A stretch of DNA of 64,000 nt from Streptomyces cupreus (GTDB lineage: Bacteria; Actinomycetota; Actinomycetes; Streptomycetales; Streptomycetaceae). Positions 55,836-64,000 of the stretch are shown in pieces; within the stretch, counting starts at the first letter, position 1; every line of letters begins with the position of its first letter. Made by a program: the position numbers and the translations under genes. The notes beneath the pieces are model-generated. The model did not search any database, was not told where the DNA came from, and worked only from the letters and a program-made list of their open reading frames with translations. The DNA lies in assembly GCF_014257025.1 (NCBI RefSeq), contig NZ_JACMSF010000002.1, positions 1 through 64,000 of the forward strand. Reading direction: 5' to 3'.

Positions 55836-58800
55836 ATGCACGACGAACGCCGACGTATCGAGGAGCGCGTCGAGCGCCTCCACAGCCAGCGCATCAAGCC
55901 CGCCCTCTACGCGGCCACCGCGCCCTTGGCGGTCGAGGCATGGCAGGCGCCGGGCGAGCCCGTCCCCTTCGAGGAGGCGGCGGCAGCCTCCTACGCCCCG
56001 TTCGCCATGGACACCCCCTGGGGCCCGCCCTGGGGCACGACCTGGTTCCGGATGCGCGGACAGGTGCCCGCCGAATGGGCGGGCAGGCGCGTCGAGGCGG
56101 TCATCGACCTCGGCTTCGTGGGGGACTGGCCCGGCAACCAGGCCGAGGCCCTGGTCCATCTGACGGACGGCACCCCGCTGAAGGCGGTCAACCCCCTCAA
56201 TCAGTACGTCCCGATCGGCAACCCTGCGACCGGTGGCGAGCAGATCGACTACCTGGTCGAGGCGGCCTCCAACCCTGACATCCTCGCAGGCGACTTCGCG
56301 GGCCCGACCCCGCTCGGTGACGTCCTGACCGCAGGGGACAAGCCGCTCTACACCTTCAAGCGCGCCGACCTCGCCGTCCTCGACGAGGAGGTCTTCCACC
56401 TCGACCTGGACATCCAGGTGCTGCGCGAACTGATGCTGGAGCTCGGCGAGCACGACCCGCGTCGGCACGAGATCATGCACGCCCTGGACCGGGCGATGGA
56501 CCTGCTCGACCTCGACGACATCTCCGGCTCGGCGGCCGAGGTGCGCGAGGCCCTGAGGCCCGTGCTGTCCAAGCCCGCCCACGCCAGCGCCCACATCGTC
56601 TCCGGCGTCGGCCACGCGCACATCGACTCCGCCTGGCTCTGGCCCATCCGCGAGACCAAGCGCAAGACGTCCCGGACCTTCTCCAACGTCACCGCGCTGG
56701 CCGAGGAGTACGACGACTTCATCTTCGCCTGCTCACAGGCCCAGCAGTACGAGTGGGTGCGCGACAACTACCCCAAGGTGTGGGCGCGCATCCAGGAGTC
56801 GGTGAAGAAGGGGCAGTGGGCGCCGGTCGGCGGCATGTGGGTCGAGTCCGACGGCAACCTGCCCGGCGGCGAGGCCATCGCCCGCCAGCTGATCCACGGC
56901 AAGCGGTTCTTCATCGAGCACTTCGGCATCGAGACCAAGGGCGTGTGGCTGCCGGACTCCTTCGGCTACAACGCGGCCTACCCGCAGCTCGCCAAGCTCG
57001 CGGGCAACGAGTGGTTCCTCACCCAGAAGATCTCCTGGAACCAGACCAACAAGTTCCCCCACCACACCTTCTGGTGGGAGGGTATCGACGGCACCCGGAT
57101 CTTCACCCACTTCCCGCCGGTCGACACCTACAACGCCCGCTTCAGCGGCGTGGAGATGGCCCGCGCGGTCCGCAACTACGCCGAGAAGGGCGGCGCCACC
57201 CGCTCGCTGGCCCCCTTCGGCTGGGGCGACGGCGGCGGCGGCCCCACCCGCGAGATCATGGAACGGGCCCGCAGGCTTGCCGACTTGGAGGGCTCGCCCA
57301 AGGTCGTCGTGGAACACCCGGACAACTTCTTCGCCAAGGCCCGCGAGGAGTACCCGGACGCCCCGGTCTGGGTCGGCGAGCTCTACCTTGAGCTGCATCG
57401 CGCCACCTACACCACCCAGGCCCGCACCAAGCAGGGCAACCGGCGCAGCGAACACAAGCTGCGCGAGGCGGAGTTGTGGGCGACGACGGCCGCGCTGCAC
57501 GCGCCGGGCCATGTGTACCCGTACGAGAAGCTGGACCGGCTGTGGAAGACGGTGCTGCTGCACCAGTTCCACGACATCCTGCCCGGGTCGTCGATCGCCT
57601 GGGTGCATCGGGAGGCGGAGGCCGAATACGCCCGTGTCGCCGAGGAGTTGGAGGCGCTGACGGCCGAGGCGGTCGCGGCGCTGGGCGCGGGGCAGACCCG
57701 GGTCTTCAACACCAGCCCGTTCGAGCGGCACGAGGTCGTGCGCGACCGGGACGGCAACACCGCGTTCGTGCGGGTGCCCGCCAGCGGCAGCGCGCCCCTC
57801 GCGCCCGCCGAGCCCGCGCGGCCGGTGACCGTCGAGGGCCGCGTCCTCGACAACGGCCTGGTGCGCGTGGAAGTGGCCGAGGACGGAACCCTGTCGTCCG
57901 TACGGGACCTGCGAGCAGATCGCGAAGTCCTCGCCGACGCGGGCAACCTGCTCCGCCTCCACACCGACCTGCCCAACTACTGGGACGCCTGGGACGTCGA
58001 CAAGCACTACAAGAACCGCTACACGGACCTGCTGGACGCCTCGGAGATCACGGTCGTCGAGCAGGACCCGCTGATCGGCGCGGTCCGGGTCGTGCGGTCC
58101 TTCGGCAAGGGCTCCACCATCACCCAGACGATCACCCTCCGTGCGGGCAGCCCGCGTATCGACTTCGAGACGGACATCGACTGGCACGAGGCCGAGAAGT
58201 TCCTCAAGGCGGGCTTCCCGATCGACATCCGGGCCCCGCACTCCTCCGCCGAGATCCAGTTCGGCCACATCCAGCGGCCCACGCACACCAACACCAGCTG
58301 GGAGGCGGCCCGCTTCGAGGTCTCGGGCCACCGCTGGGTGCACCTCGGCGAACCCGGCTACGGCGTCGCCGTCATCAACGACTCCACCTACGGCCACGAC
58401 ATCTCCCGCACGGTCCGCGAGGACGGCGGTACGACGACCACGGTCCGCCTCAGCCTGGTCCGCGCCCCGCGCGTGCCCGACCCCGAGGCCGACCAGGGCA
58501 GGCACCGCTTCACCTACTCCCTCCTGCCCGGCGCGAGCATCGAGGACGCCGTCGCCGAGGGCTACGCCCTCAACCTGCCGCTGCGCGTGGCGGACGCGGC
58601 CGGCGCGCCCGAACCCGTGGTCTCCGTGGACGGCGAGGGCGTGACGGTCGAGGCGGTCAAGCTCGCCGACGACCGCTCCGGCGATGTCGTCGTACGGCTC
58701 TACGAGTCCCGCGGCGGCCGCGCCCAGGGCGTCCTGCGCCCCGGCTTCCCGCTGGCCGGCGCCCAGGTCACCGACCTCCTCGAACGCCCGCTCTGCGAGG

Positions 58801-58877
58801 CGGAGATCGCCGACGGCGCCGTACGCGTCGAACTGCGCCCGTTCCAGATCCTCACCCTGCGTCTGGCGAGGAGCTAG
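55836..58877 (+). CDS. GH38 alpha-mannosidase
   Basis: 1013 aa, full length. N-terminal beta domain (1-250), then the catalytic alpha/beta barrel with zinc ligands H260 and H262, D264 (GHAHIDSAWLWP), nucleophile D374 (WLPDSFGY) and the later zinc His in LHQFHDILPG. The C-terminal beta-sandwich domains follow (about 640-1013). No signal peptide, so it acts on imported oligosaccharides. RBS GGAGA before the ATG. It removes alpha-linked mannose and points to mannose-containing substrates. Confidence 0.95.
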   Translation: MHDERRRIEERVERLHSQRIKPALYAATAPLAVEAWQAPGEPVPFEEAAAASYAPFAMDTPWGPPWGTTWFRMRGQVPAEWAGRRVEAVIDLGFVGDWPGNQAEALVHLTDGTPLKAVNPLNQYVPIGNPATGGEQIDYLVEAASNPDILAGDFAGPTPLGDVLTAGDKPLYTFKRADLAVLDEEVFHLDLDIQVLRELMLELGEHDPRRHEIMHALDRAMDLLDLDDISGSAAEVREALRPVLSKPAHASAHIVSGVGHAHIDSAWLWPIRETKRKTSRTFSNVTALAEEYDDFIFACSQAQQYEWVRDNYPKVWARIQESVKKGQWAPVGGMWVESDGNLPGGEAIARQLIHGKRFFIEHFGIETKGVWLPDSFGYNAAYPQLAKLAGNEWFLTQKISWNQTNKFPHHTFWWEGIDGTRIFTHFPPVDTYNARFSGVEMARAVRNYAEKGGATRSLAPFGWGDGGGGPTREIMERARRLADLEGSPKVVVEHPDNFFAKAREEYPDAPVWVGELYLELHRATYTTQARTKQGNRRSEHKLREAELWATTAALHAPGHVYPYEKLDRLWKTVLLHQFHDILPGSSIAWVHREAEAEYARVAEELEALTAEAVAALGAGQTRVFNTSPFERHEVVRDRDGNTAFVRVPASGSAPLAPAEPARPVTVEGRVLDNGLVRVEVAEDGTLSSVRDLRADREVLADAGNLLRLHTDLPNYWDAWDVDKHYKNRYTDLLDASEITVVEQDPLIGAVRVVRSFGKGSTITQTITLRAGSPRIDFETDIDWHEAEKFLKAGFPIDIRAPHSSAEIQFGHIQRPTHTNTSWEAARFEVSGHRWVHLGEPGYGVAVINDSTYGHDISRTVREDGGTTTTVRLSLVRAPRVPDPEADQGRHRFTYSLLPGASIEDAVAEGYALNLPLRVADAAGAPEPVVSVDGEGVTVEAVKLADDRSGDVVVRLYESRGGRAQGVLRPGFPLAGAQVTDLLERPLCEAEIADGAVRVELRPFQILTLRLARS

Positions 58878-58879
58878 CC

Positions 58880-60130
58880 GTGCCGATACCGCCCTGGTTC
58901 CCCGACGCCAAGCTGGGGATCTTCGTCCACTGGGGGATCTACGCCGTGGACGGCGTCCAGGAGTCCTGGTCGTTCTACGACGACATCGTGCCCTACGACC
59001 GGTACCTCTCCCAGCTCGACCGCTTCACCGCCGATCGGTACGACCCGCGCGCCTGGGCGAGGCTCTTCGCCCGGGCCGGCGCCCGGTACGCCGTGCTCAC
59101 CAGCCGCCACCACGACGGAGTCGCCCTGTGGGACACCGCCCACGGCGAGCTGAACGTGGGCCGCGACCTGATCGCCGGTTACGCCGACGCGCTGCGCGAG
59201 GAGGGCCTGAAGGTCGGCCTGTACTACTCGCACTCCGACTGGAGCCACCCCGACTACGCCTCCACCCGCAAGCCGGGCCGGCCGCCGGAGCAGGAGGACA
59301 ACCGCTACTCGGAGGTGGCCGCCGAGTTCGAGGACCTCGCGGCCTGGGAGCGGTACATCGCCTACCGGGACGGCCAGATCCGCGAACTCACCTCCCGCTA
59401 CCGGCCGGACCTGATGTGGTTCGACGGTGAGTGGGAGCGCAGCGAGGAGCAGTGGCGCATCCCCGAACTGGCCGCGCTGATCCGCTCGGAGGTCCCGGAC
59501 GTCGTCCTCAACGCCCGCATGCTGAGCGAGGGCGACTACGCGACCCCCGAGCAGGGCGCCCCGCTGATCCCGCCGGACGGGCCCTGGGAGCTGTGCCTGA
59601 CGATCAACGACTCCTGGGGTTTCCAGCACCACGACCACAACCACAAGTCGCTCGGCCAGTTGATCCGCTACTTCACCGAGACGATCGGCGGAGGCGGCAA
59701 TCTCCTCCTCGACGTCGGCCCGCGCGAGGACGGCACCATCCCGGCCGAACAGGCCGAGCGTCTGGAGGGACTCGGGGCCTGGATCGGCCGGCACGCGGAC
59801 GCCGTGTACGGCACCGTGCGCGGGCTGCCCGCCGGGCACCACTACGGGCCGAGCACCCTCTCGGCGGACCGGCGCACCCTGTATCTGACCCTGTTCGACA
59901 TCCCGCGCGCCGAGATCGGGGTGCGCGGCCTGGTCAGCGAGGTGCGCCGGGTCACGGTCCTCGGCAGCGGCCGGGAACTGCCCCACCGGGTCATCGGCGG
60001 ACTGCACGAGGCCCCCGGCGTACTGTGGATCGACCCGCCCGCCGCGGCCGACCTCGACCCCTACGCGACGGTCCTCGCCGTCGAGCTGGAGGGGGAGCTG
60101 GAGCTGTACCGGGGGTCCGGACGGTCCTGA
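58880..60130 (+). CDS. GH29 alpha-L-fucosidase
   Basis: 416 aa. Typical start KLGIFVHWGIYAV; VLTSRHHDGVALWDT near 73; YYSHSDWSHPDY; nucleophile D182 in LMWFDGEWE; and GNLLLDVGPREDGTIP near 268. No signal peptide, so probably cytoplasmic. GTG start with GAGGAG upstream, 2 bp after GH38. It removes alpha-fucose, consistent with a fucosylated mannoside or N-glycan-type substrate. Confidence 0.93.
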   Translation: MPIPPWFPDAKLGIFVHWGIYAVDGVQESWSFYDDIVPYDRYLSQLDRFTADRYDPRAWARLFARAGARYAVLTSRHHDGVALWDTAHGELNVGRDLIAGYADALREEGLKVGLYYSHSDWSHPDYASTRKPGRPPEQEDNRYSEVAAEFEDLAAWERYIAYRDGQIRELTSRYRPDLMWFDGEWERSEEQWRIPELAALIRSEVPDVVLNARMLSEGDYATPEQGAPLIPPDGPWELCLTINDSWGFQHHDHNHKSLGQLIRYFTETIGGGGNLLLDVGPREDGTIPAEQAERLEGLGAWIGRHADAVYGTVRGLPAGHHYGPSTLSADRRTLYLTLFDIPRAEIGVRGLVSEVRRVTVLGSGRELPHRVIGGLHEAPGVLWIDPPAAADLDPYATVLAVELEGELELYRGSGRS

Positions 60131-60179
60131 TCGTGGAAGGATTGTGCCGGGAACTTCCATGAAGATTTAAGGAAGCGGT

Positions 60180-60229
60180 AAAGCGCCAGGTCACGGCCGG
60201 AATCCGGGACTCCGCGACCATGGCGCTTT
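60180..60229 (+). terminator. Long hairpin after the GH29 gene
   Basis: AAAGCGCCAGGTC (60180-60192) pairs with GACCATGGCGCTTT (60216-60229), 13 pairs with one bulged A, and the loop contains its own CCGG-AAT-CCGG stem. It lies 50 bp after the GH29 stop and 67 bp before the sulfotransferase start, so it probably ends the glycan operon. Confidence 0.7.
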
Positions 60230-60257
60230 GCCTCACGGACACCTGGAGTTTCCCTTC

Positions 60258-60278
60258 TGCCTCTGGGATACGGAGGCA
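60258..60278 (+). promoter_or_regulatory. Small hairpin in the sulfotransferase leader
   Basis: TGCCTC (60258-60263) pairs with GAGGCA (60273-60278) across a 9-nt loop. It lies immediately before the AGGAG/AAAGG ribosome-site region of the sulfotransferase gene and could affect its translation. Tentative. Confidence 0.3.
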
Positions 60279-60295
60279 AGGAGTAAGAGAAAGGT

Positions 60296-61183
60296 GTGAC
60301 GGTGCGAGACTCGCGCAAGTCTGTGATCGGCAAGGGGCTCAGGCGTCGGGGCAGGCTGATGATCCAGGCGGTGAGCCCGCCGCGCCGCACGCTGGACGCC
60401 ATTCCCGCGCCCCGGACCGAGGTGAAGCCCAAGGAGCCGTCCTACGTGGCCCCGCGCGCCCCGCGCCTGGTGGACTCCCCGGTGTTCGTGCTGTCCTCGG
60501 TGCGCTCCGGCTCGACCCTGCTGAGGGTGCTGCTCAACAGCCACAGCCGGATCCGCGCCCCGCACGAGATGCATCTGCGCACCGTCCACGTCCAGCTGAC
60601 CCGCAGCTTCACCGCGGACGCCATGAAGGCGCTGGAGCTGGACAAGACCGAGCTGGAACACCTGCTCTGGGACCGGGTGATGCATCTCGAACTCACCCGC
60701 AGCGGCAAGGACGTCATCGTCGACAAGACGCCGCCGAACACCCTCATCTGGCCCCGGCTGCACCGATGTTGGCCGAACGCCCGCTACATTCTGCTGCTGC
60801 GCCACCCGGGCGCGATCATCGCGTCCCTGACCGAGCGCCGCAAGGACCCCGACCACGAGGAGATCCTGGCGGAGGTGCTGAACTACTCCGAGAAACTGGA
60901 GGAGGCGCGCCGGACGCTGGACGCCCATGTGGTGACGTACGAGGAGCTGACCGCCGAGCCGGAGAAGGCCACCCGCGCCATCTGTGAGTACCTCGGCGTC
61001 GAGTGGGAGAGCGGCATGCTCGACTACGGCAGCAAGGACCACGGCAAGTTCCGCCCGCAGCTCGGCGACTGGAGCAGCACCATCAAGTCGGGCCGCATCC
61101 AGCCCGCCCGCACGGCCGACCCCACGGCCGAACTGCCGCCGCGGCTCAAGGAGATCGCGAAGGCGTGGGGGTACGAGGTCTAG
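60296..61183 (+). CDS. PAPS-dependent sulfotransferase family protein
   Basis: 295 aa. The 5'-phosphosulfate loop is SSVRSGSTLLR near 68 and the 3'-phosphate motif is ILLLRHPGAIIASL near 166, both needed for PAPS binding; VTYEELTAEPEKATRAICEYLGV near 214 is the usual C-terminal block. It transfers sulfate to a hydroxyl or amine. No signal peptide. GTG 60296 or GTG 60302 may start it. A sulfatase at 32421 has the opposite activity but is far away; the natural acceptor is unknown. Confidence 0.85.
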   Translation: MTVRDSRKSVIGKGLRRRGRLMIQAVSPPRRTLDAIPAPRTEVKPKEPSYVAPRAPRLVDSPVFVLSSVRSGSTLLRVLLNSHSRIRAPHEMHLRTVHVQLTRSFTADAMKALELDKTELEHLLWDRVMHLELTRSGKDVIVDKTPPNTLIWPRLHRCWPNARYILLLRHPGAIIASLTERRKDPDHEEILAEVLNYSEKLEEARRTLDAHVVTYEELTAEPEKATRAICEYLGVEWESGMLDYGSKDHGKFRPQLGDWSSTIKSGRIQPARTADPTAELPPRLKEIAKAWGYEV

Positions 61184-61190
61184 GGTCCAG

Positions 61191-61218
61191 GGCCACCCCT
61201 GTGAGGCCACCCCTTTGA
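61191..61218. repeat. Tandem duplication of a 14-bp unit
   Basis: GGCCACCCCTGTGA (61191-61204) is followed directly by GGCCACCCCTTTGA (61205-61218), one mismatch. It lies in the short gap between convergent genes. Confidence 0.75.
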
Positions 61219-61222
61219 GGGG
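61210..61222. terminator. Short hairpin between sulfotransferase and chitinase
   Basis: CCCCT - TTG - AGGGG, a 5-bp stem with a triloop, followed by a GGCGGG/CCCGCC stem about 12 bp apart. It lies in the gap between the sulfotransferase stop and the convergent chitinase stop. Confidence 0.5.
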
Positions 61223-61249
61223 CGGGTGTCCCCCCACGCCCGCCGCGCG

Positions 61250-62929
61250 TCAGCCGGTGAAGCCGGCCGTGATGGACGTGAACTGCCAGTTGCTCTGGCT
61301 GATGCCGGAGCAGTTGCTCACCACGCCCCCGCCCGGGCACGGCCGGTCGCGGTTGACCGACCAGAAGGCGAGCCGGGCGATGTGCCGGGAGTTGGCCCAG
61401 TCACGGATCTGCGTCCAGGTGGCCGGAGAGGTGAGCTCCTGCTGGTCGCTCAGCCCGTTCATGCCGGAGATCCCGATGTGGGCGTAGGCCGTGGCGTCGT
61501 CCCACCCGAAGGCGGACTTCAGCTTGTTCTTCAGCCCCTCCGTCGCGTTCACGGTGTTGCCGTACATGTCGGCGCCGCCGCCGAAGTCGAACGGCATGAT
61601 CGTGAACACGTCGATATTGGCGTTCAGCGCCCTGGCCTGGTCGATGAGCCGGTTGCCCCAGTAGTTCGGGCCGGTGGTCGTCGTACCGAAGGTGATGATC
61701 GTGCGCAGGCCCGGGTTGTTGGCCTTGACGATCTTCAAGGCGTTCAGGATGCGGTCCTGCACGACCGCGTTCTCGAATTCGTCGGTGTTTTCGATGTCGA
61801 CGTCGATGGCCTTCAGGCCGTAGGCGTCGATCACCCGCTGGTAGGCACCGGCCAGCGCCTCCGCCGTGGAGCAGTTGGGGCCGAGCTTGTTGCCGCTCCA
61901 GCCGCCGATCGAGGGGACGATGTCACCGCCCGCCGAGCGGATCGAGTTGATGACGGACTGGTCGTTGCCGCCGGTCAGCGGCCGGTTGCCGTCCCAGGCG
62001 GGGTTGCAGCCGCCGGAGGACAGGATGAACGCCATCGTGTACCACTTGATGCCGGTCGCGCTCATCACCGAGGTCGCGCTCGGCGGATCGCCCCAGCCGA
62101 GGTACAGATAGGGCGCGGCCTGCTTGAACCCGGTGCCGCCGCCACCCGGATCCGTGGTCACGGAGACGGAGTTGGAGGGTGCCGAGGCGTTCCCGGCCGC
62201 GTCCCGCGCCCGCACGGTGAACGTGTAGGCGGAGCTGGGCGAGAGGCCGCTCACTGTGGCGCTCGTACCGGACACGGTGAGCACCTGGTTGGAGCCGCTG
62301 TAGATGTCGTACGAGGTGACGCCCACGTTGTCCGTCGAGGCGTTCCAGGCAAGGGAGACGCTGGAGGAGGTCTTGCCGGTGGAGCGGAGGCTGGTGGGTG
62401 CCGTCGGGGCCTGGGTGTCCGAGCCGCCGCCCGGGCCGTCGAGGCTGATGTCGTCGGCGTGGTAGGTGCCCTGCGCGTACCAGCCGTGCGTGTAGACGGT
62501 GGCCGAGGTCTGCGAGGCGCCCGTCGTGAACGACACGCTGAGCTTGCTGTACGCCGACGGTGACGTCGTCCAGGTGGAGGCGCCGCCGTCCACGCCGAGG
62601 TAGACGTAACTGCCGCGCACCCAGCCACTGAGCGTGTACGCGGTGTTGGGCTGGACGCGCACGGCCTGGCTGCACTTGGCGATGTCGCTGGAACTCACCG
62701 CGCCCGCGAGGGCCTTGGTGCCGCCGTGCACGGGCGAGGAGACGACCGAGCCGAGGTTGCCGGTGCAGGACCAGGGGCTCAGGGCGCCCGACTCGAAGCC
62801 GGGGTTGGACAGGATGTTGGCCGCGTGGGCCGTACCGGGAAGGGCGACGGCGCCGCCGACCGCGAGAGCGGCGGCGCCGAGCAGGGCGAGAAGACGACGT
62901 CTGGAACGTCTGAACAGTGAGGTGCGCAC
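61250..62929 (-). CDS. Secreted GH18 chitinase with N-terminal carbohydrate-binding and FnIII domains
   Basis: 559 aa. Signal peptide ([30 protein letters not shown], cleavage about residue 37). A CBM-like jelly roll (about 38-165: [16 protein letters not shown]) is followed by a FnIII domain (about 174-262) and the GH18 barrel (about 270-559). The catalytic motif D-x-D-x-E is AIDVDIE (D376, D378, E380), and SIGGWSG is the preceding strand. GTG start with AAGGGAG upstream. It degrades extracellular chitin; two dre-like elements sit in the promoter. Confidence 0.93.
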   Translation of the reverse strand: MRTSLFRRSRRRLLALLGAAALAVGGAVALPGTAHAANILSNPGFESGALSPWSCTGNLGSVVSSPVHGGTKALAGAVSSSDIAKCSQAVRVQPNTAYTLSGWVRGSYVYLGVDGGASTWTTSPSAYSKLSVSFTTGASQTSATVYTHGWYAQGTYHADDISLDGPGGGSDTQAPTAPTSLRSTGKTSSSVSLAWNASTDNVGVTSYDIYSGSNQVLTVSGTSATVSGLSPSSAYTFTVRARDAAGNASAPSNSVSVTTDPGGGGTGFKQAAPYLYLGWGDPPSATSVMSATGIKWYTMAFILSSGGCNPAWDGNRPLTGGNDQSVINSIRSAGGDIVPSIGGWSGNKLGPNCSTAEALAGAYQRVIDAYGLKAIDVDIENTDEFENAVVQDRILNALKIVKANNPGLRTIITFGTTTTGPNYWGNRLIDQARALNANIDVFTIMPFDFGGGADMYGNTVNATEGLKNKLKSAFGWDDATAYAHIGISGMNGLSDQQELTSPATWTQIRDWANSRHIARLAFWSVNRDRPCPGGGVVSNCSGISQSNWQFTSITAGFTG

Positions 62930-62991
62930 GCGAACTCCCTTGAGGAATGGGGGTCGTTCGGGAGGTGGTGCAGAAGTGTGCGCAACCCAAA

Positions 62992-63044
62992 TTGGTATGG
63001 ACCAACAAAGCTGTCAAGGAGCTGTGCGGCAATTGGTCCATACC
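62992..63044 (-). promoter_or_regulatory. Chitinase promoter with two dre-like elements
   Basis: On the minus strand TTGACA (63012-63017) is followed 17 nt later by CAATTT (62989-62994), a plausible promoter. TTGGTATGGACCAA (62992-63005) overlaps the spacer, and TTGGTCCATACC (63033-63044) lies just upstream of -35. Both match the TGGT-N4-ACCA core of DasR-responsive elements and the repeats known from Streptomyces chitinase promoters; the second has ACCG in the last half-site. Confidence 0.65.
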
Positions 63045-63053
63045 GGCGGAGTT

Positions 63054-64000
63054 CTAGAGCGGCAGTGCCTGACTCGCCCTGTCTGCAACGGAGTTGACGG
63101 GAGAGGGGAGGGCGGGGAGGGTCTGCTGGCTCTCCTCGAGGCGCTCCTGGGGCTCCTCAAGGCGCTGCTGGGGCAGCGACACGCTCCGCAGCGGCCGAGG
63201 CCCGGAGACGACCGTGTAGTCCTGTCCGAGAAACGGCGGCACGACCTCGCCCGGTTCCTCGCCGAGCGCCAACTGCACAGCCGCCCAAGGGGCGTTGACA
63301 CCGCACAGCGCCAGCTGGTGCAGCCCGCCCGCCGGACGTGTGTTGACGTCCATCAGCACGGGCCGGTCGCCGAACATCCGGAACTGGATGTTGGACAGAT
63401 AGTGCAGCCCGAACCCCTCCGCGATCGCCCGCGCCGGCTCCAGCCACTGCTCGTGCAGGGTGAACCCGCGTCGGCGGCCGTTCTTCGTGCGGCCCACCGC
63501 CAGCCGGATCCGGTTGTCGGGGCCGGTGAGGCAGTCCACCGACACCTCCGGCTGTTCGAGGCGCGGCATGACCAGCCAGTCCACCTCCTCCTCGGCCTCC
63601 TTCAGCGCCTCCAGGACCATGTCCAGCGGCACATAGGGGCTCGGGAAGCCGTTGAGGTGCATGAGCGAGAACGGGGCGCGCGTGATCACGCGGAAGCCCA
63701 CACCGCCCGCCCCGGACGCCGGCTTGAAGCACGCCTTGTGACCGGCCGCCTCCAGCTCCTCGACCGCGGCGACCAACTCCTCGGCGCCGCGCACCCGCCA
63801 CCATGGCGGCACCGGCACGCCGATCGCCTGCACGGCCTCGTACGCGACCACCTTGTCGTGGAAGACGGCCACCGCCTCCGGCGGCGGCGCAAGCAGTGCC
63901 GTACCGACCGCCTCGAACTCCGCGCGGTGCGCGACGACCGCCGACTGGTGCAGCCGCGGCACGAAGACGTCGATACCGCGGCGCTGGCACTGGTCGAGGG
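63054..64000 (-). CDS. ATP-grasp domain protein, 5' end outside the window
   Basis: At least 315 codons are present; the gene continues beyond 64000. The visible part has VFHDKVVAYEAVQAIGVPVPPWWRV (ATP-grasp entry helix), ACFKPASGAGGVGFRVI (nucleotide-binding Lys and glycine loop), VMPRLEQPEVSVDCL, and the metal-binding MDVNTRPAGGLHQLAL, with Asp and Asn of the ATP-grasp active site. ATP-grasp enzymes ligate a carboxylate to an amine or thiol; the substrate is not evident. The last 45 residues are Gln/Glu-rich and repetitive (QQRLEEPQERLEESQQ), with no obvious role. Confidence 0.85.
   Translation of the reverse strand, partial: LDQCQRRGIDVFVPRLHQSAVVAHRAEFEAVGTALLAPPPEAVAVFHDKVVAYEAVQAIGVPVPPWWRVRGAEELVAAVEELEAAGHKACFKPASGAGGVGFRVITRAPFSLMHLNGFPSPYVPLDMVLEALKEAEEEVDWLVMPRLEQPEVSVDCLTGPDNRIRLAVGRTKNGRRRGFTLHEQWLEPARAIAEGFGLHYLSNIQFRMFGDRPVLMDVNTRPAGGLHQLALCGVNAPWAAVQLALGEEPGEVVPPFLGQDYTVVSGPRPLRSVSLPQQRLEEPQERLEESQQTLPALPSPVNSVADRASQALPL

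Overview
The window is high-GC actinobacterial DNA, almost certainly from a Streptomyces chromosome. The evidence is the codon bias, frequent GTG/TTG starts and 4-nt start/stop overlaps, Tat-type (RR) signal peptides, a TetR/MarR/IclR/DeoR/AraC/PaaX regulator repertoire, ABC sugar permeases without a local ATPase, and a pentose-phosphate operon (tkt-tal-zwf-opcA-pgi-gnd) whose order matches the S. coelicolor SCO6658-6663 region as I remember it. There are no rRNA or tRNA genes and no CRISPR array that I can see.

Layout. (1) 0.06-9.1 kb: an unusual biosynthetic locus with a CDP-alcohol phosphatidyltransferase, a medium-chain dehydrogenase, a degenerate 6-pyruvoyl-tetrahydropterin-synthase-like protein, a GT4 glycosyltransferase, a methyltransferase, a flippase-like membrane protein, a creatininase-family amidohydrolase, a GTP cyclohydrolase II with Met120 in place of the canonical active-site Tyr, an ornithine-cyclodeaminase-like reductase and an FAD amine oxidoreductase. 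This is the best candidate for an undescribed system. The Met substitution is the one known to stop GTP cyclohydrolase II at the formamidopyrimidine (FAPy) stage, and the divergent neighbour belongs to the family that contains the archaeal FAPy deformylase ArfB. (2) 9.2-11.5 kb: serine hydrolase, F420/flavin split-barrel protein, VOC protein. (3) 11.6-16.6 kb: a shikimate/quinate catabolic set (MFS importer, TetR, shikimate dehydrogenase, QsuB-type 3-dehydroshikimate dehydratase) with two matching 24-bp operators. (4) 16.6-18.7 kb: a pentapeptide-like membrane protein and a histidine phosphatase. (5) 18.7-26.9 kb: the oxidative and non-oxidative pentose-phosphate operon on the minus strand, with an AraC regulator divergent from tkt.

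(6) 28-34.2 kb: a secreted GH16-CBM6 glucanase with a LacI-type operator, a TnpB-only IS605-family element with a putative guide-RNA end, the remnant of an L,D-transpeptidase next to it, and a Tat-exported sulfatase. (7) 34.2-37.6 kb: an MFS transporter / secreted hydrolase / IclR operon, translationally coupled throughout. (8) 37.6-42.8 kb: a MarR-controlled catabolic operon (SDR, amidohydrolase, acyl-CoA ligase, MaoC) and a PaaX regulator.

(9) 42.8-60.1 kb: a large divergent glycan-use locus. The minus arm encodes a PfkB kinase, an ABC sugar importer, an internally deleted GH2 beta-galactosidase, two exported phosphohydrolase-like proteins and a secreted protein. The plus arm encodes a DeoR repressor, GH4, GH38 alpha-mannosidase and GH29 alpha-L-fucosidase. 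The enzyme set suggests uptake and breakdown of mannose/fucose-containing oligosaccharides. (10) 60.3-64 kb: a sulfotransferase, a secreted GH18 chitinase with two dre-like (DasR-type) elements in its promoter, and the 3' part of an ATP-grasp gene that runs off the right edge.
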